From Fulvivirga kasyanovii (GTDB lineage Bacteria; Bacteroidota; Bacteroidia; Cytophagales; Cyclobacteriaceae): a stretch of 33,358 bases of DNA. The position numbers were made by a program, and so were the translations under genes. Shown here piece by piece: positions 16,017 through 23,344 of this stretch. The number at the start of each line of letters is the position of its first letter. Position 1 is the first letter of the stretch. The notes beneath the pieces are model-generated. The model did not search any database, was not told the DNA's origin, and saw only the letters and a list, made by a program, of their open reading frames with translations. Location: positions 1-33,358 of the forward strand of contig NZ_SMLW01000643.1 in the NCBI RefSeq assembly GCF_009711405.1, written 5' to 3'.

Positions 16017-17447
16017 ATGGAACTGCATAGATTAGATGGATTTACAGCTTCAGGACTGGATAATGTAGACATCCAGGACATAGATTTTGAAAGCCTTGAA
16101 GAGGGAGAAATGAGCGGCCAGCAGATTGAAGCCCTGGAAGCGCTCGGCTATGTTCAAAGCCCCGATATCGCTTACGAGATACAGGACGAAGACGGCAATG
16201 TGATCATGTATGCAGATGTGGAAGAGAATCTTTATGTAATAGATGGATTAGGCGAACTGGGTTTCTTAAAAAAGATTGGCCGGGGTTTAAAGAATGCCGC
16301 CAAGTTTGTCGGTAAAAAAGTAATCAAACCGGTAGCCAAAGGTGTATCCAATGCCGCCAAGTTTACAGCCAAGAAAGTGATCACACCAGTCGTGAAAACA
16401 GTGAACCGTTATCTGAACCCGGCTACCATATTACTAAGGAACGGCTTTTTACTGGCCATGAAAACCAACCTGATGAAAGTAGCAGAACGATTACGTTTCG
16501 GCTATCTCAGTGATTCCGAAGCCCGAAAGCGGGGCATGAGCATGAGTGGGTTTGTCAAGCTGAAAGAGGCTATCAAGAAAGCCGATAAGATTTATGAGTT
16601 GGCTGGTGGTAAAAAAGAGAACCTCAAAAAAGCCATTCTTACAGGAAAAGGCAATACCGATAAATCAGTGCCATTGAATGGTTTTGAGTTAGGAAGTCCG
16701 TTATCTGAGGTAGATGATTATGTGGATCCCTTTGAAAAGATGATTGTAGAGGCCGATGCCGATGAGGTGGAGCAATTACTGAATGACGGCATGGAAGTGG
16801 AAGGCCTGGGTGTAGTGGTGACGGGGACAGCTGTAGCGGCTGCTTCCGGAGCGGTGGCTTCCATCTCCGCTTTGCTGAGCAAGATTACCGGGGTGTTTGA
16901 TAAGGCCAAGAAGACACAGTCTGATGTAAAGAACCTCGTAAGTACGGCTAAATCCTTTGTGCCTACTCCCACTAAACCTGGGGGTGGAGCCACTCCGGTG
17001 AAGCCACCGCAGCCTATTCCCAAGCCGCTGGTTAGGTTTAGCCAGCCTACCACTTCGCTGGTACGAAGGCCAGCCACAGCTACACAGTCCCCTGTGACCA
17101 CTAAAATCACCTCAATGCCCAGTACGACCCCAACCACTACGGCCTTAGTCAGACGAGCACCGGCACCTTCCACTGAAGTACAAACCACGGACAAACCGGA
17201 AGAAAAGAATGGGTTCTTTCAAAAGAACAAAACACCCTTGCTTATCGGGGCAGGGGTTCTGGTAGCCGGAGGAGGTATCTATTATGTGGTTAAGCAATCC
17301 ACAAGGACGAACAAGGGAAGGTCAAAATCAGTAGATGGAATCCCAAGAGATGCCAAAGGACGCTTTAAAAGTACTGGCAAGACAAAGACTAAAAAGAAAA
17401 GCGCCCGCAAGAAATCCAAGAGGCTGGTACCTACTGCGCTTCTGTAA
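16017..17447 (+). CDS. Large modular membrane protein, candidate structural protein
   Basis: I do not recognise a named family for this 476-residue protein. In order: an acidic N-terminus (1-72), a DGLGEL motif (76-81), a basic amphipathic tandem repeat (93-110 and 112-129, 19-residue period, sharing NAAKF and KKVI-PV), and a helical basic region (130-210). Then follow further NGFELG (221-226) and EGLGVV (262-267) motifs, an Ala/Gly-rich hydrophobic segment (267-288), a long Pro/Thr-rich linker (315-390), a membrane segment (408-425), and a very basic tail (440-470) with KGRFK and clusters of Lys. The tail could bind nucleic acid or a membrane surface. The layout resembles a minor structural protein of a virus-like particle, but this is inference. 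Confidence 0.65.
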   Translation: MELHRLDGFTASGLDNVDIQDIDFESLEEGEMSGQQIEALEALGYVQSPDIAYEIQDEDGNVIMYADVEENLYVIDGLGELGFLKKIGRGLKNAAKFVGKKVIKPVAKGVSNAAKFTAKKVITPVVKTVNRYLNPATILLRNGFLLAMKTNLMKVAERLRFGYLSDSEARKRGMSMSGFVKLKEAIKKADKIYELAGGKKENLKKAILTGKGNTDKSVPLNGFELGSPLSEVDDYVDPFEKMIVEADADEVEQLLNDGMEVEGLGVVVTGTAVAAASGAVASISALLSKITGVFDKAKKTQSDVKNLVSTAKSFVPTPTKPGGGATPVKPPQPIPKPLVRFSQPTTSLVRRPATATQSPVTTKITSMPSTTPTTTALVRRAPAPSTEVQTTDKPEEKNGFFQKNKTPLLIGAGVLVAGGGIYYVVKQSTRTNKGRSKSVDGIPRDAKGRFKSTGKTKTKKKSARKKSKRLVPTALL

Positions 17448-17475
17448 CTTGAATTAACAACTTAAAGATATCATC

Positions 17476-18069
17476 ATGGAAAAGAAAGTTTTAATCAAAA
17501 ATAGCCTGATTGAAACAGGTAAGAATCTCGGTTCAGGGCTAGTGGGCATGGTAGCCGGGTCAGCAGTCGGACGACATTCGCTATGGATCGGAGCCGCTAC
17601 CATCTTTGGTGGTGCCTGGTACCAGTATGATTGGTTGACTTCAGCCGGAGTGGGTATGGTGGCTTCAAATGGCTTTGTCCAGCGAAATGAAGAAAACGTT
17701 TCTGGAATGGATGGCTTTCAGGATGAAGTAGCCAACGCCAAAAATAGGGCGTTATCCTCACTGAAGGCCCTGGGCAAGAAAGTATACCTGGACAAATTGT
17801 CTCCTTCACTGAGTGAAAAGCTTGGCCTTAATGGTTTGGAGGACGGTGAAATACTCATGCTTAACGGGGATATTGGTGATATCGGCAACTTCGATACTTC
17901 AGAAGTGGATGACATCATCCGCCAACTGGAAGATGGTAATGCGGATAACTTGATTGGGCAACCCGAGCTTCAAGGCGTTGATTCAGTGGGAGGACTTGGT
18001 GAGTTAGGCAATCCTGATATTGCAGAATTGAAGGGGGCAGATGCACTAGAAATCAATGCAGTAGCATAA
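17476..18069 (+). CDS. Gly-rich membrane protein with acidic C-terminal tail
   Basis: This 197-residue protein has a short basic N-terminus, two or three Gly/Ala-rich hydrophobic segments (about residues 18-66) resembling small membrane hairpins, and an acidic hydrophilic C-terminal half. The C-terminal half carries repeated short motifs, SGMDGF (76-81), GLNGLEDGE (117-125) and GVDSVGGLGELG (167-178), matching motifs in the two preceding proteins. It could be a particle membrane protein or a substrate of the transglutaminase-like enzyme. I recognise no named family. The gene begins 28 bases after the preceding stop and is followed by the longest untranslated gap in the cluster. Confidence 0.65.
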   Translation: MEKKVLIKNSLIETGKNLGSGLVGMVAGSAVGRHSLWIGAATIFGGAWYQYDWLTSAGVGMVASNGFVQRNEENVSGMDGFQDEVANAKNRALSSLKALGKKVYLDKLSPSLSEKLGLNGLEDGEILMLNGDIGDIGNFDTSEVDDIIRQLEDGNADNLIGQPELQGVDSVGGLGELGNPDIAELKGADALEINAVA

Positions 18070-18072
18070 GTG

Positions 18073-18136
18073 AAATTCCAAATTGCAAAAAGCAAATTCC
18101 AAAAGACTGAATTGGCTTCAAAGTAGGCTTTCAGTC
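18073..18136 (+). promoter_or_regulatory. Direct repeats and dyad upstream of the putative capsid gene
   Basis: Two copies of AAATTCCAAA (18073-18082 and 18094-18103), 21 bases apart, are followed by a 7-bp inverted repeat GACTGAA/TTCAGTC (18105-18111 and 18130-18136). Together they occupy the 109-base gap before the gene at 18179, the largest gap inside the cluster. A regulatory or transcript-processing role is likely, but no consensus promoter is clear. Confidence 0.4.
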
Positions 18137-18178
18137 CTCTAACACCTGATTAATTATCTAAATTCTAACATCTATAAC

Positions 18179-18805
18179 ATGGTACGGAAAAATTCAAGAG
18201 AACAGTTTCTCGAAATCGTTAATGCCCACCTTTCTTTGAGAGAGCAGGGTAAAAAGTTTGACCCAGCTATGGTGAAAGTAGCCGAAGGGATCAAAGAAGG
18301 ACGGTTGATGTTGGCAGATGCTTCTTACTACTCAATAAAGAAAGCAGGAGGAAAGGCCAATATTAATATGTTTGAAACCCAGGATTCCAAAGAAATTGGA
18401 ATCACTAATGTTACTCAAACTAAGTTGCCGAAAGATCGGCTGTTCCTTTGTAACAGGATCATATTACTGGCAGTAATCTTCGAAGGCGACTTGCCTGATA
18501 GTGAACTTGAACTTAAGAAAGTTCTAAAAATGGCTAATTTTGATTCTATCAAAAAAGTAGCGGGCCTTCAAAATGGAGTATTCACCTTCATGGCCAATAA
18601 GAAGATTATTATTGATGAAAGACCTATGCAGGAGTTCATTACAGATAACAATTTTCAGGTAAACCTAGGAACTTACATCCTGGAAAACCCAAGGTTTGTT
18701 AGAGATGATGAAGAGTTTGAGTTTACAATAGAATTAGGAGAGGATGCCCCGGAAAAAACACTTATTAAAGTCGTATTAGCTGGTACTTCCACGGTTCCAG
18801 CATAA
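18179..18805 (+). CDS. Candidate major capsid or coat protein (unrecognised, beta-rich)
   Basis: This 208-residue soluble protein has a basic helical N-terminus (1-60) followed by a strongly alternating beta-strand pattern to the end. Visible features are ILLAVIFEGDLP (about residues 97-108), FTFMANKKIIIDE, the segment LGTYILENPRF (about 163-173), FEFTIEL, and a final strand KVVLAGTSTVPA. There is no membrane segment, no signal peptide and no enzyme motif. A helical arm followed by a beta sandwich with a closing strand fits a single jelly-roll coat protein, and the gene has its own upstream non-coding region, as highly expressed structural genes often do. I do not recognise a family. Length is too small for a typical double jelly-roll protein, so the coat assignment is inference. 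Confidence 0.5.
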   Translation: MVRKNSREQFLEIVNAHLSLREQGKKFDPAMVKVAEGIKEGRLMLADASYYSIKKAGGKANINMFETQDSKEIGITNVTQTKLPKDRLFLCNRIILLAVIFEGDLPDSELELKKVLKMANFDSIKKVAGLQNGVFTFMANKKIIIDERPMQEFITDNNFQVNLGTYILENPRFVRDDEEFEFTIELGEDAPEKTLIKVVLAGTSTVPA

Positions 18806-18816
18806 TCAAATTATTC

Positions 18817-19209
18817 ATGGAAAATAAGACAAGAGAAGTACGAAAAACCTTCACTTTTCATATTGATGAGGCCAATAAGCCCTACACCCCGGTGAAGTGG
18901 GAGCTGCCTAAGAAGACTGCTTTTGTCAAGGGCCTGCAACTTACCTCTGACTTTCCCAATAAGTTGTACTATCGGGGCAGTCAGCGCATTGAAATTGGAG
19001 GCGATGAGCTTTTCCCGGAAGGCTTTGACAGCAAGATCCTGATCTCCAGCATCAGTGTGGCACCTCGGGAGCGGTTTTTTGATTTGGGTGAAGTGCAGCC
19101 TGGGGATTTGTCGGTTAAAGTGCGCTATGAGGACAAAGATCATGAGCGGGCGGTATTGGGCAATGGCTATCAGGTGTCGGTGGTGCTTTTATTGGAGGAG
19201 GAAATATGA
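18817..19209 (+). CDS. Small beta-rich protein A, putative particle component
   Basis: The 130-residue product is soluble and predicted almost entirely beta: KTFTFHIDE, AFVKGLQLTSDF, KLYYRGSQRIEIGG, KILISSISV, LSVKVRYED and YQVSVVLLLEEE are evenly spaced strands. The hydrophobic-Gly-hydrophobic strand followed by N(K/H)-(L/V)YYRGS resembles the segment VVGVIITHGAP with NRVYVGS in the next protein, which suggests shared ancestry. The stop overlaps the next start by four bases (ATGA). I recognise no family. A minor coat or spike protein would fit the neighbours. Confidence 0.55.
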   Translation: MENKTREVRKTFTFHIDEANKPYTPVKWELPKKTAFVKGLQLTSDFPNKLYYRGSQRIEIGGDELFPEGFDSKILISSISVAPRERFFDLGEVQPGDLSVKVRYEDKDHERAVLGNGYQVSVVLLLEEEI

Positions 19210-19775
19210 TCAGAAAAGTGATCCAGCAAATGACATTGGAAGGAGAAGCAGCAGAAAAGCTGTTGATCAAAAGGCATTTTGTGCCGGTGGAATTTTCCAT
19301 TACCGAAAATGGGCAGTATAAGACCTTCAAAGAGAAAGTGCCGCATAGCAGTTGTAAGGTAGTGGGAGTTATCATTACCCACGGTGCCCCGGATCAGAAA
19401 ATACACCATAACCGGGTATATGTCGGCAGTGCCCAGGATACCTACATCAATCAGGCGTTGGTCTGCGGTTTGCGGGATGACCTGATCGGAAGCCAGCCGG
19501 TGGTGTACCGAATTGAAGTAAAGGAAGGTGAAAAGCTGTATTACGCCCAACCTAAGCGACTGGAAATGGCCGAACTTAAATTGAACGATCAGAAGGATAA
19601 ATTCAAGGATCCTGTAACAGTTGAAATCAGAGATTTCTGGACGGATTTTAAGGAAGACTATTGGGTATGGGAAAGCAAGTATGCCGGATTGGGCATGGTA
19701 AAACTGGAAGTGCATCCCGCACCTGAGAATTATGGTGATGGTGGCATCAATGACGATGAAGAAGATGATTACTAA
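19206..19775 (+). CDS. Small beta-rich protein B with acidic tail
   Basis: The 189-residue product has a basic, helical N-terminus (1-25), a beta-rich middle (VPVEFSITENG, CKVVGVIITHGAP, NRVYVGS, QALVCGL, PVVYRIEVKEGE; about 26-115), a mixed C-terminal region rich in Trp and Lys, and a very acidic end (INDDEEDDY). The central pattern resembles the preceding protein. There is no signal peptide or membrane segment. It is translationally coupled upstream through ATGA and lies 3 bases before the next gene. The function is unknown; a capsid, spike or scaffold role is consistent with the context but unproven. Confidence 0.55.
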   Translation: MIRKVIQQMTLEGEAAEKLLIKRHFVPVEFSITENGQYKTFKEKVPHSSCKVVGVIITHGAPDQKIHHNRVYVGSAQDTYINQALVCGLRDDLIGSQPVVYRIEVKEGEKLYYAQPKRLEMAELKLNDQKDKFKDPVTVEIRDFWTDFKEDYWVWESKYAGLGMVKLEVHPAPENYGDGGINDDEEDDY

Positions 19776-19778
19776 GCG

Positions 19779-20099
19779 ATGATACTGGGAGAATTAACTC
19801 TATTTAGCCCCAGGGGCATTGAGATGAAAACCGAAGTGATAGAACCCACTTCCATTTTCCGTGATCATGACCGCTTGAAGCAGGACCGTTACCTGTTCAA
19901 CTTTGATACCAACTGCAACTTCAATGAGATTGAACTGAATGAGCCGATCCCGAATCTGCCCATTCATCCCTTGGATATAGAAATCAGTGGAGATTATGTG
20001 ACCGGTGCATTTAAAGATGCCGGGTATACCTCCGGGCCTTATCAAGTAAGGCTCTGGTTGATGATTGATGAAAATCCTGAAGTGCTTAAGAATGACTGA
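19779..20099 (+). CDS. Small beta-rich protein C
   Basis: This 106-residue soluble protein has strand-like segments LGELTLFSP, YLFNFDTNCNFNEIEL, LDIEISGDYV and a final YQVRLWLMIDE. The final strand resembles the closing YQVSVVLLLEEE of protein A, again suggesting related small beta-sandwich subunits. It has a single Cys and no membrane segment. It overlaps the next gene by 8 bases. I recognise no family. Confidence 0.5.
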   Translation: MILGELTLFSPRGIEMKTEVIEPTSIFRDHDRLKQDRYLFNFDTNCNFNEIELNEPIPNLPIHPLDIEISGDYVTGAFKDAGYTSGPYQVRLWLMIDENPEVLKND

Positions 20100-20400
20100 A
20101 GAATTAGCCATACGATACATTCCCCAAAGGGTGCAGGAAAGAGGCTTTCAAATCTATCGCTTGGTATTTCAGGATTTAAACCTGGAGCCCCAGCAGGAAA
20201 TCAGGCTGGCTGCCTTTAACGAACTCTGGATTTTGCTGGAAGCCGAATCCGGTATCCGGATCAGCTCGGACTTTGGCGAGTACGATTACAACAACCCAAA
20301 GCTTTCGGAAAACATTCATGAGCATGCGGACAGAATTGAAATCCTGAACCAATCATCTGTGCCCAGAAAAGTAAAGTTTATCCAGGTTATCTTAAAATGA
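20092..20400 (+). CDS. Small beta-rich protein D
   Basis: From the ATG at 20092 the product is 102 residues (starting MTEELAIRYIP). An ATG at 20065 would add nine residues inside the preceding gene and is less likely. Strand-like segments are FQIYRLVFQDL, EIRLAAFNELWILLEA, RIEIL and KVKFIQVILK, with an acidic loop between. No membrane segment or enzyme motif is visible. The start overlaps the preceding stop by 8 bases and its own stop overlaps the next start (ATGA), so translation of the row of small proteins is coupled. The family is unknown. Confidence 0.5.
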   Translation: MTEELAIRYIPQRVQERGFQIYRLVFQDLNLEPQQEIRLAAFNELWILLEAESGIRISSDFGEYDYNNPKLSENIHEHADRIEILNQSSVPRKVKFIQVILK

Positions 20401-21293
20401 GTGATATGGAAGCTGATAGAATACGAAAACCCGGATCGGTGCGACTGACCGATGAGCAGTACGAAGAAATGGAAGCACTGGGACTAGAGAATGAGAGTGC
20501 TTATGTGAAGTACAAATTAAGCGGAGCACAGAAGCATCTGCAGGTGCTGAGAGATAGCCCTACCCAGAATGGGGAAGAAAAACCGGGTCATATAAAAACT
20601 ACTGCTGAATCAGTAGAAGATAAGTCTGCTTACGCCAAATCACTGGAAGACAAGCTGACATTGCAGAAGCTCTCATTAGAAAATGAGCAGCTCAAACAAA
20701 AGCTGGAAGAAATTTCCAGAAGTAAAGAGGAATCCCTCAGTGGTATTCACAACCAGGTAGAGGGGTTATTAAAAGATGAATTGCTCAAGCGGGATTTTGA
20801 TACTTTAAAAAAAGAAAATGCCGGTTTGCTCAAGGACATAGAAAAGTTGGAGAAGGAGCTGGAAAAGTCCGAAGAAGCCCTGGAAGAAAAATCTGGTGAA
20901 ATTGAAGAACTGGTCAAAAAACTCAGCCTGGTAGAACTGGGCAAGGTGCTTTTGCCGGGTGCCATTAATGGGCTGGCCACCAAGTATCCTAAAGAAATGC
21001 AAGGACTGGCCAGCACTCTGGGAAGCCTGAGCGGGGAAGATGTGAAGCAATTGCTCCCTGCAGCAAGTCTGTCTGAAGAGCAGCAAAACCTACTCAACAT
21101 CGCTGAGTATTTCCGCGAGCTTTTTGACGATGAGCAGTTTGAGCAAGTCGTGCAGATGGTCAGCCAGCTTGGTGAGCAGGTGAAGGAAGATGAAACGATG
21201 ATCAGCAAGGTCATCTACTATCTCAATCAAATGAGCAAGATCAGAAAAGCTCAAAAGACCCCCAATCAAGAAAAGCAAAATGAGCAAGTATAA
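20397..21293 (+). CDS. Coiled-coil protein with ribbon-helix-helix-like N-terminus
   Basis: The 298-residue protein begins with a short segment (GSVRLTDEQYEEMEALGL, about residues 13-30) that looks like the strand and first helix of ribbon-helix-helix or MobC-like DNA-binding proteins. A long Glu/Lys/Leu-rich coiled coil follows (about 85-180). The C-terminal region (about 182-285) is globular and helical, with SLSGEDVKQLLP and FDDEQFEQVVQM. There are no membrane segments. A scaffold, tape-like or DNA-organising role in a particle is possible. It overlaps both neighbours by 1-4 bases. I recognise no family beyond these features. Confidence 0.55.
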   Translation: MSDMEADRIRKPGSVRLTDEQYEEMEALGLENESAYVKYKLSGAQKHLQVLRDSPTQNGEEKPGHIKTTAESVEDKSAYAKSLEDKLTLQKLSLENEQLKQKLEEISRSKEESLSGIHNQVEGLLKDELLKRDFDTLKKENAGLLKDIEKLEKELEKSEEALEEKSGEIEELVKKLSLVELGKVLLPGAINGLATKYPKEMQGLASTLGSLSGEDVKQLLPAASLSEEQQNLLNIAEYFRELFDDEQFEQVVQMVSQLGEQVKEDETMISKVIYYLNQMSKIRKAQKTPNQEKQNEQV

Positions 21294-21481
21294 TGGAAGA
21301 ATACAACTTCAATATCAAACTGAAAGCTAAAAACCAGGTGGAAGCGGGTCAGGTCAAAAAAGCTTTTGAAACTATGGTATCCACCTTTCAAGCCGAGGGC
21401 ATCATCAAAATGGAGAAGATTTTCAAATCGGATGCCTTTGTGCGCAATGTGGTGAAGATGAAACTAGGAATTAAAAAGTAA
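21293..21481 (+). CDS. Small basic protein, 62 residues
   Basis: The ATG overlaps the preceding stop by one base and the stop overlaps the next start by one base (TAATG twice), so it is embedded in the operon. The product has an N-terminal strand (YNFNIKLKAKNQ) and a basic helix (QVKKAFETMVSTFQ), then a Lys-rich C-terminus. No membrane segment or known motif. It could be a small structural or nucleic-acid-associated protein. Confidence 0.5.
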   Translation: MEEYNFNIKLKAKNQVEAGQVKKAFETMVSTFQAEGIIKMEKIFKSDAFVRNVVKMKLGIKK

Positions 21482-21915
21482 TGGCAGTACCAGCTATAGC
21501 ATATAAAGCCGGGCAACTCGCATGGCAGAACCGCCCCCGAATCAGCATCAGCAGCCAGGTGACCTCTACTATTTTAGCAGTGGGTGCCGCGGCTGGGGTG
21601 TTTCTGGGAGTGAGGGCTGTGGTAAAAAACTTTAAACAAGGCATTCGGGAAAATCAGGCCCTGACCGAAGGCAACCCGGCCGCTTTTGCCACTCAACTCA
21701 AAATGGCTTTTGAGAATGACAACTATTTCGGCTGGGGCACTGATGAAGAAGCTGTATTTGCCGTACTGGAGACCATACCCACTAGCTCGGTTATGAACAA
21801 AGTGCAGCGGGCGTACCGTGATCTCTACGGACGAAACCTGGCTGCAGACCTGAAAGAAGAACTCTCTTCTGAAGAGTTTGCTACTGCATTACAGATTATT
21901 AATTCAAAACCCTGA
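21481..21915 (+). CDS. Membrane protein with a prokaryotic annexin-like repeat
   Basis: The 144-residue protein has a basic N-terminus, one hydrophobic segment (about residues 27-48) and then a complete annexin-like repeat (about 64-143). The GWGTDEEAVFAVL segment (84-96) matches the annexin type-II calcium loop, and AYRDLYGRNLAADLKEELSS (111-130) matches the following helices, where eukaryotic annexins read Y..LYG.+L..DL+.ELS. Annexin repeats bind acidic phospholipid in the presence of calcium. Together with the anchor, this suggests a membrane-bridging or membrane-curving role. The gene is in the middle of the cluster and one base overlaps the preceding stop. Confidence 0.78.
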   Translation: MAVPAIAYKAGQLAWQNRPRISISSQVTSTILAVGAAAGVFLGVRAVVKNFKQGIRENQALTEGNPAAFATQLKMAFENDNYFGWGTDEEAVFAVLETIPTSSVMNKVQRAYRDLYGRNLAADLKEELSSEEFATALQIINSKP

Positions 21916-21917
21916 TC

Positions 21918-22946
21918 ATGATGACCAATACACGAAAACGCAATACAAAATCAGCATCAGTAAGACGAAAACAACCGGTACCCAAACAAAAGGCAGGTGT
22001 TCAACGAAAATACATCATCTATGGCCTGGGAGCCGGGGCAGTATTGGGCGGTGGTTATCTCTTGTATAATTATTTGCAAGACCGAGCGGTGATGCAACGT
22101 GGACAAGGACTTACAGTCAACAATATCATCCCAGCATTGCCTGCCTCAGTCCCCCGAACCACAAGCAGTAGTTCCTTTCCACTAAGAAGCGGATCAAGAG
22201 GCGAACTGGTGAAACAGCTTCAACAAGGTTTGCTCAGGTTGGGCGGTGAAGCAGCCGGTCATATCCGCAGCACGAGCATCCGTCCGGATGGCACTCCTGA
22301 TGGAGTGTTTGGTGGTGGAACAGAAAAAGCACTACGGGCAGCAGGCTATTCCACGTCTGTTTCGGAAAGCACCTTTAGCAAAATTGTAAGGAGCAACCCT
22401 GCTGCTCAAAGTAGTGCCGGCAGCAGCAAAACAGTAGCTGACGAGCTGATCAAAGCAGCAAACAGTCAGAACCTTTTTGCTGCCCTCAATGCCTTAAAGC
22501 AAATGCAAAACACCAGCGATTACCTGGAGGTAAGAAGTCATTTTGATACTGCTCGGGTCGGTGGCGTAAGGGTAACCAGTCCGGTCAATGCGTTGCTTAG
22601 TGTGGCCTTCAAAAACAATGAACCGGCCAAAGTGAAGATCAGGGCCGAGTTTATCCGGATAGGCTTGAAACAATCACCCACTGGCACCTGGACATTGTCC
22701 GGTCTTGGGACGTTGGAAACCATGCAAGACCTGCAACGCTATTTAAAAAACAGCCGGGTACTCGATGTGGCTATTACCCATAAACCTACCATGCTGCGCA
22801 ATGGGAAAGGCGACTATATGTTGCCAGCCATTCCCCCTAAAACGGTGGTAGGCTACCTGGCCAATAATCATAAGGGTATAGCCCAGATCATTACCGAAAA
22901 TGGGGTAACGGTATATGCCCCTTCACAAAACTTAAAACTGATATAA
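21918..22946 (+). CDS. Membrane-anchored peptidoglycan-binding protein
   Basis: The 342-residue protein has a basic N-terminus (1-31), a membrane segment (about 32-50), a Ser/Pro linker, and a peptidoglycan-binding domain 1 (about 88-144) with SRGELVKQLQQGL and PDGVFGGGTEKALRAAGY. Residues 171-250 are helical and may be a diverged annexin-like unit (VADELIKAANSQNLFAALNAL) without a GTDE loop. The C-terminal 60 residues look like a small SH3-like beta domain. It would tether a particle or envelope structure to the cell wall. ATG codons at 21918 and 21921 are both possible starts. It is 2 bases after the annexin-repeat gene. Confidence 0.68.
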   Translation: MMTNTRKRNTKSASVRRKQPVPKQKAGVQRKYIIYGLGAGAVLGGGYLLYNYLQDRAVMQRGQGLTVNNIIPALPASVPRTTSSSSFPLRSGSRGELVKQLQQGLLRLGGEAAGHIRSTSIRPDGTPDGVFGGGTEKALRAAGYSTSVSESTFSKIVRSNPAAQSSAGSSKTVADELIKAANSQNLFAALNALKQMQNTSDYLEVRSHFDTARVGGVRVTSPVNALLSVAFKNNEPAKVKIRAEFIRIGLKQSPTGTWTLSGLGTLETMQDLQRYLKNSRVLDVAITHKPTMLRNGKGDYMLPAIPPKTVVGYLANNHKGIAQIITENGVTVYAPSQNLKLI

Positions 22947-22948
22947 CA

Positions 22949-23344
22949 ATGAACAAACTCAAACAATGGATGAAAACAAATGTGGTTCCTGTTATCAAGT
23001 GGTTATGGAACTACCTAAAAGTATGGAGAGAATTATCCTCCATCCTGGTAGCGCTCTTTCTCTGGGCCAATAGTGCTTGGTTTCTCAGAAAAATAGATCC
23101 AACTGCCGCGACTTATGATGCCGGGGTATTCCAAATCTACTTGTTCGCTATCATCGGGCTGTTCCTTTTGCACGGAATAGTACGCATACTCATGAAGCTG
23201 ATCTGGCCGACATCAGATCATTATCTTGATTCACAATTTGCTCAGGACTTTAACACCATCACATCATGGCAAAAGCTAAAACTTTCTACGTTTATCTTCT
23301 TTGCTTTCTTGTTTGCTGCAGTGCTGCTGGCCAGAACCCTGTAG
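22949..23344 (+). CDS. Holin-like small membrane protein
   Basis: The 131-residue protein has three hydrophobic segments (about residues 29-45, 64-86 and 109-130) and a short charged loop. It lies directly before, and overlaps by 79 bases, the gene for a secreted CHAP lysin, so a holin or lysis-membrane function is the simplest reading. The third membrane segment is encoded by the same DNA that, in another frame, encodes the lysin signal peptide. No family is recognised; a general structural membrane protein is the alternative. Confidence 0.6.
   Translation: MNKLKQWMKTNVVPVIKWLWNYLKVWRELSSILVALFLWANSAWFLRKIDPTAATYDAGVFQIYLFAIIGLFLLHGIVRILMKLIWPTSDHYLDSQFAQDFNTITSWQKLKLSTFIFFAFLFAAVLLARTL

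Noticed and set aside
16718-17194. 158-codon reverse-strand frame inside the 476-residue gene
   Set aside because: Its Thr/Val/Gly-rich content is the mirror of the Pro/Thr linker codons; no independent support.
20747-21214. 155-codon reverse-strand frame
   Set aside because: Ser/Phe-rich shadow of the coiled-coil gene.
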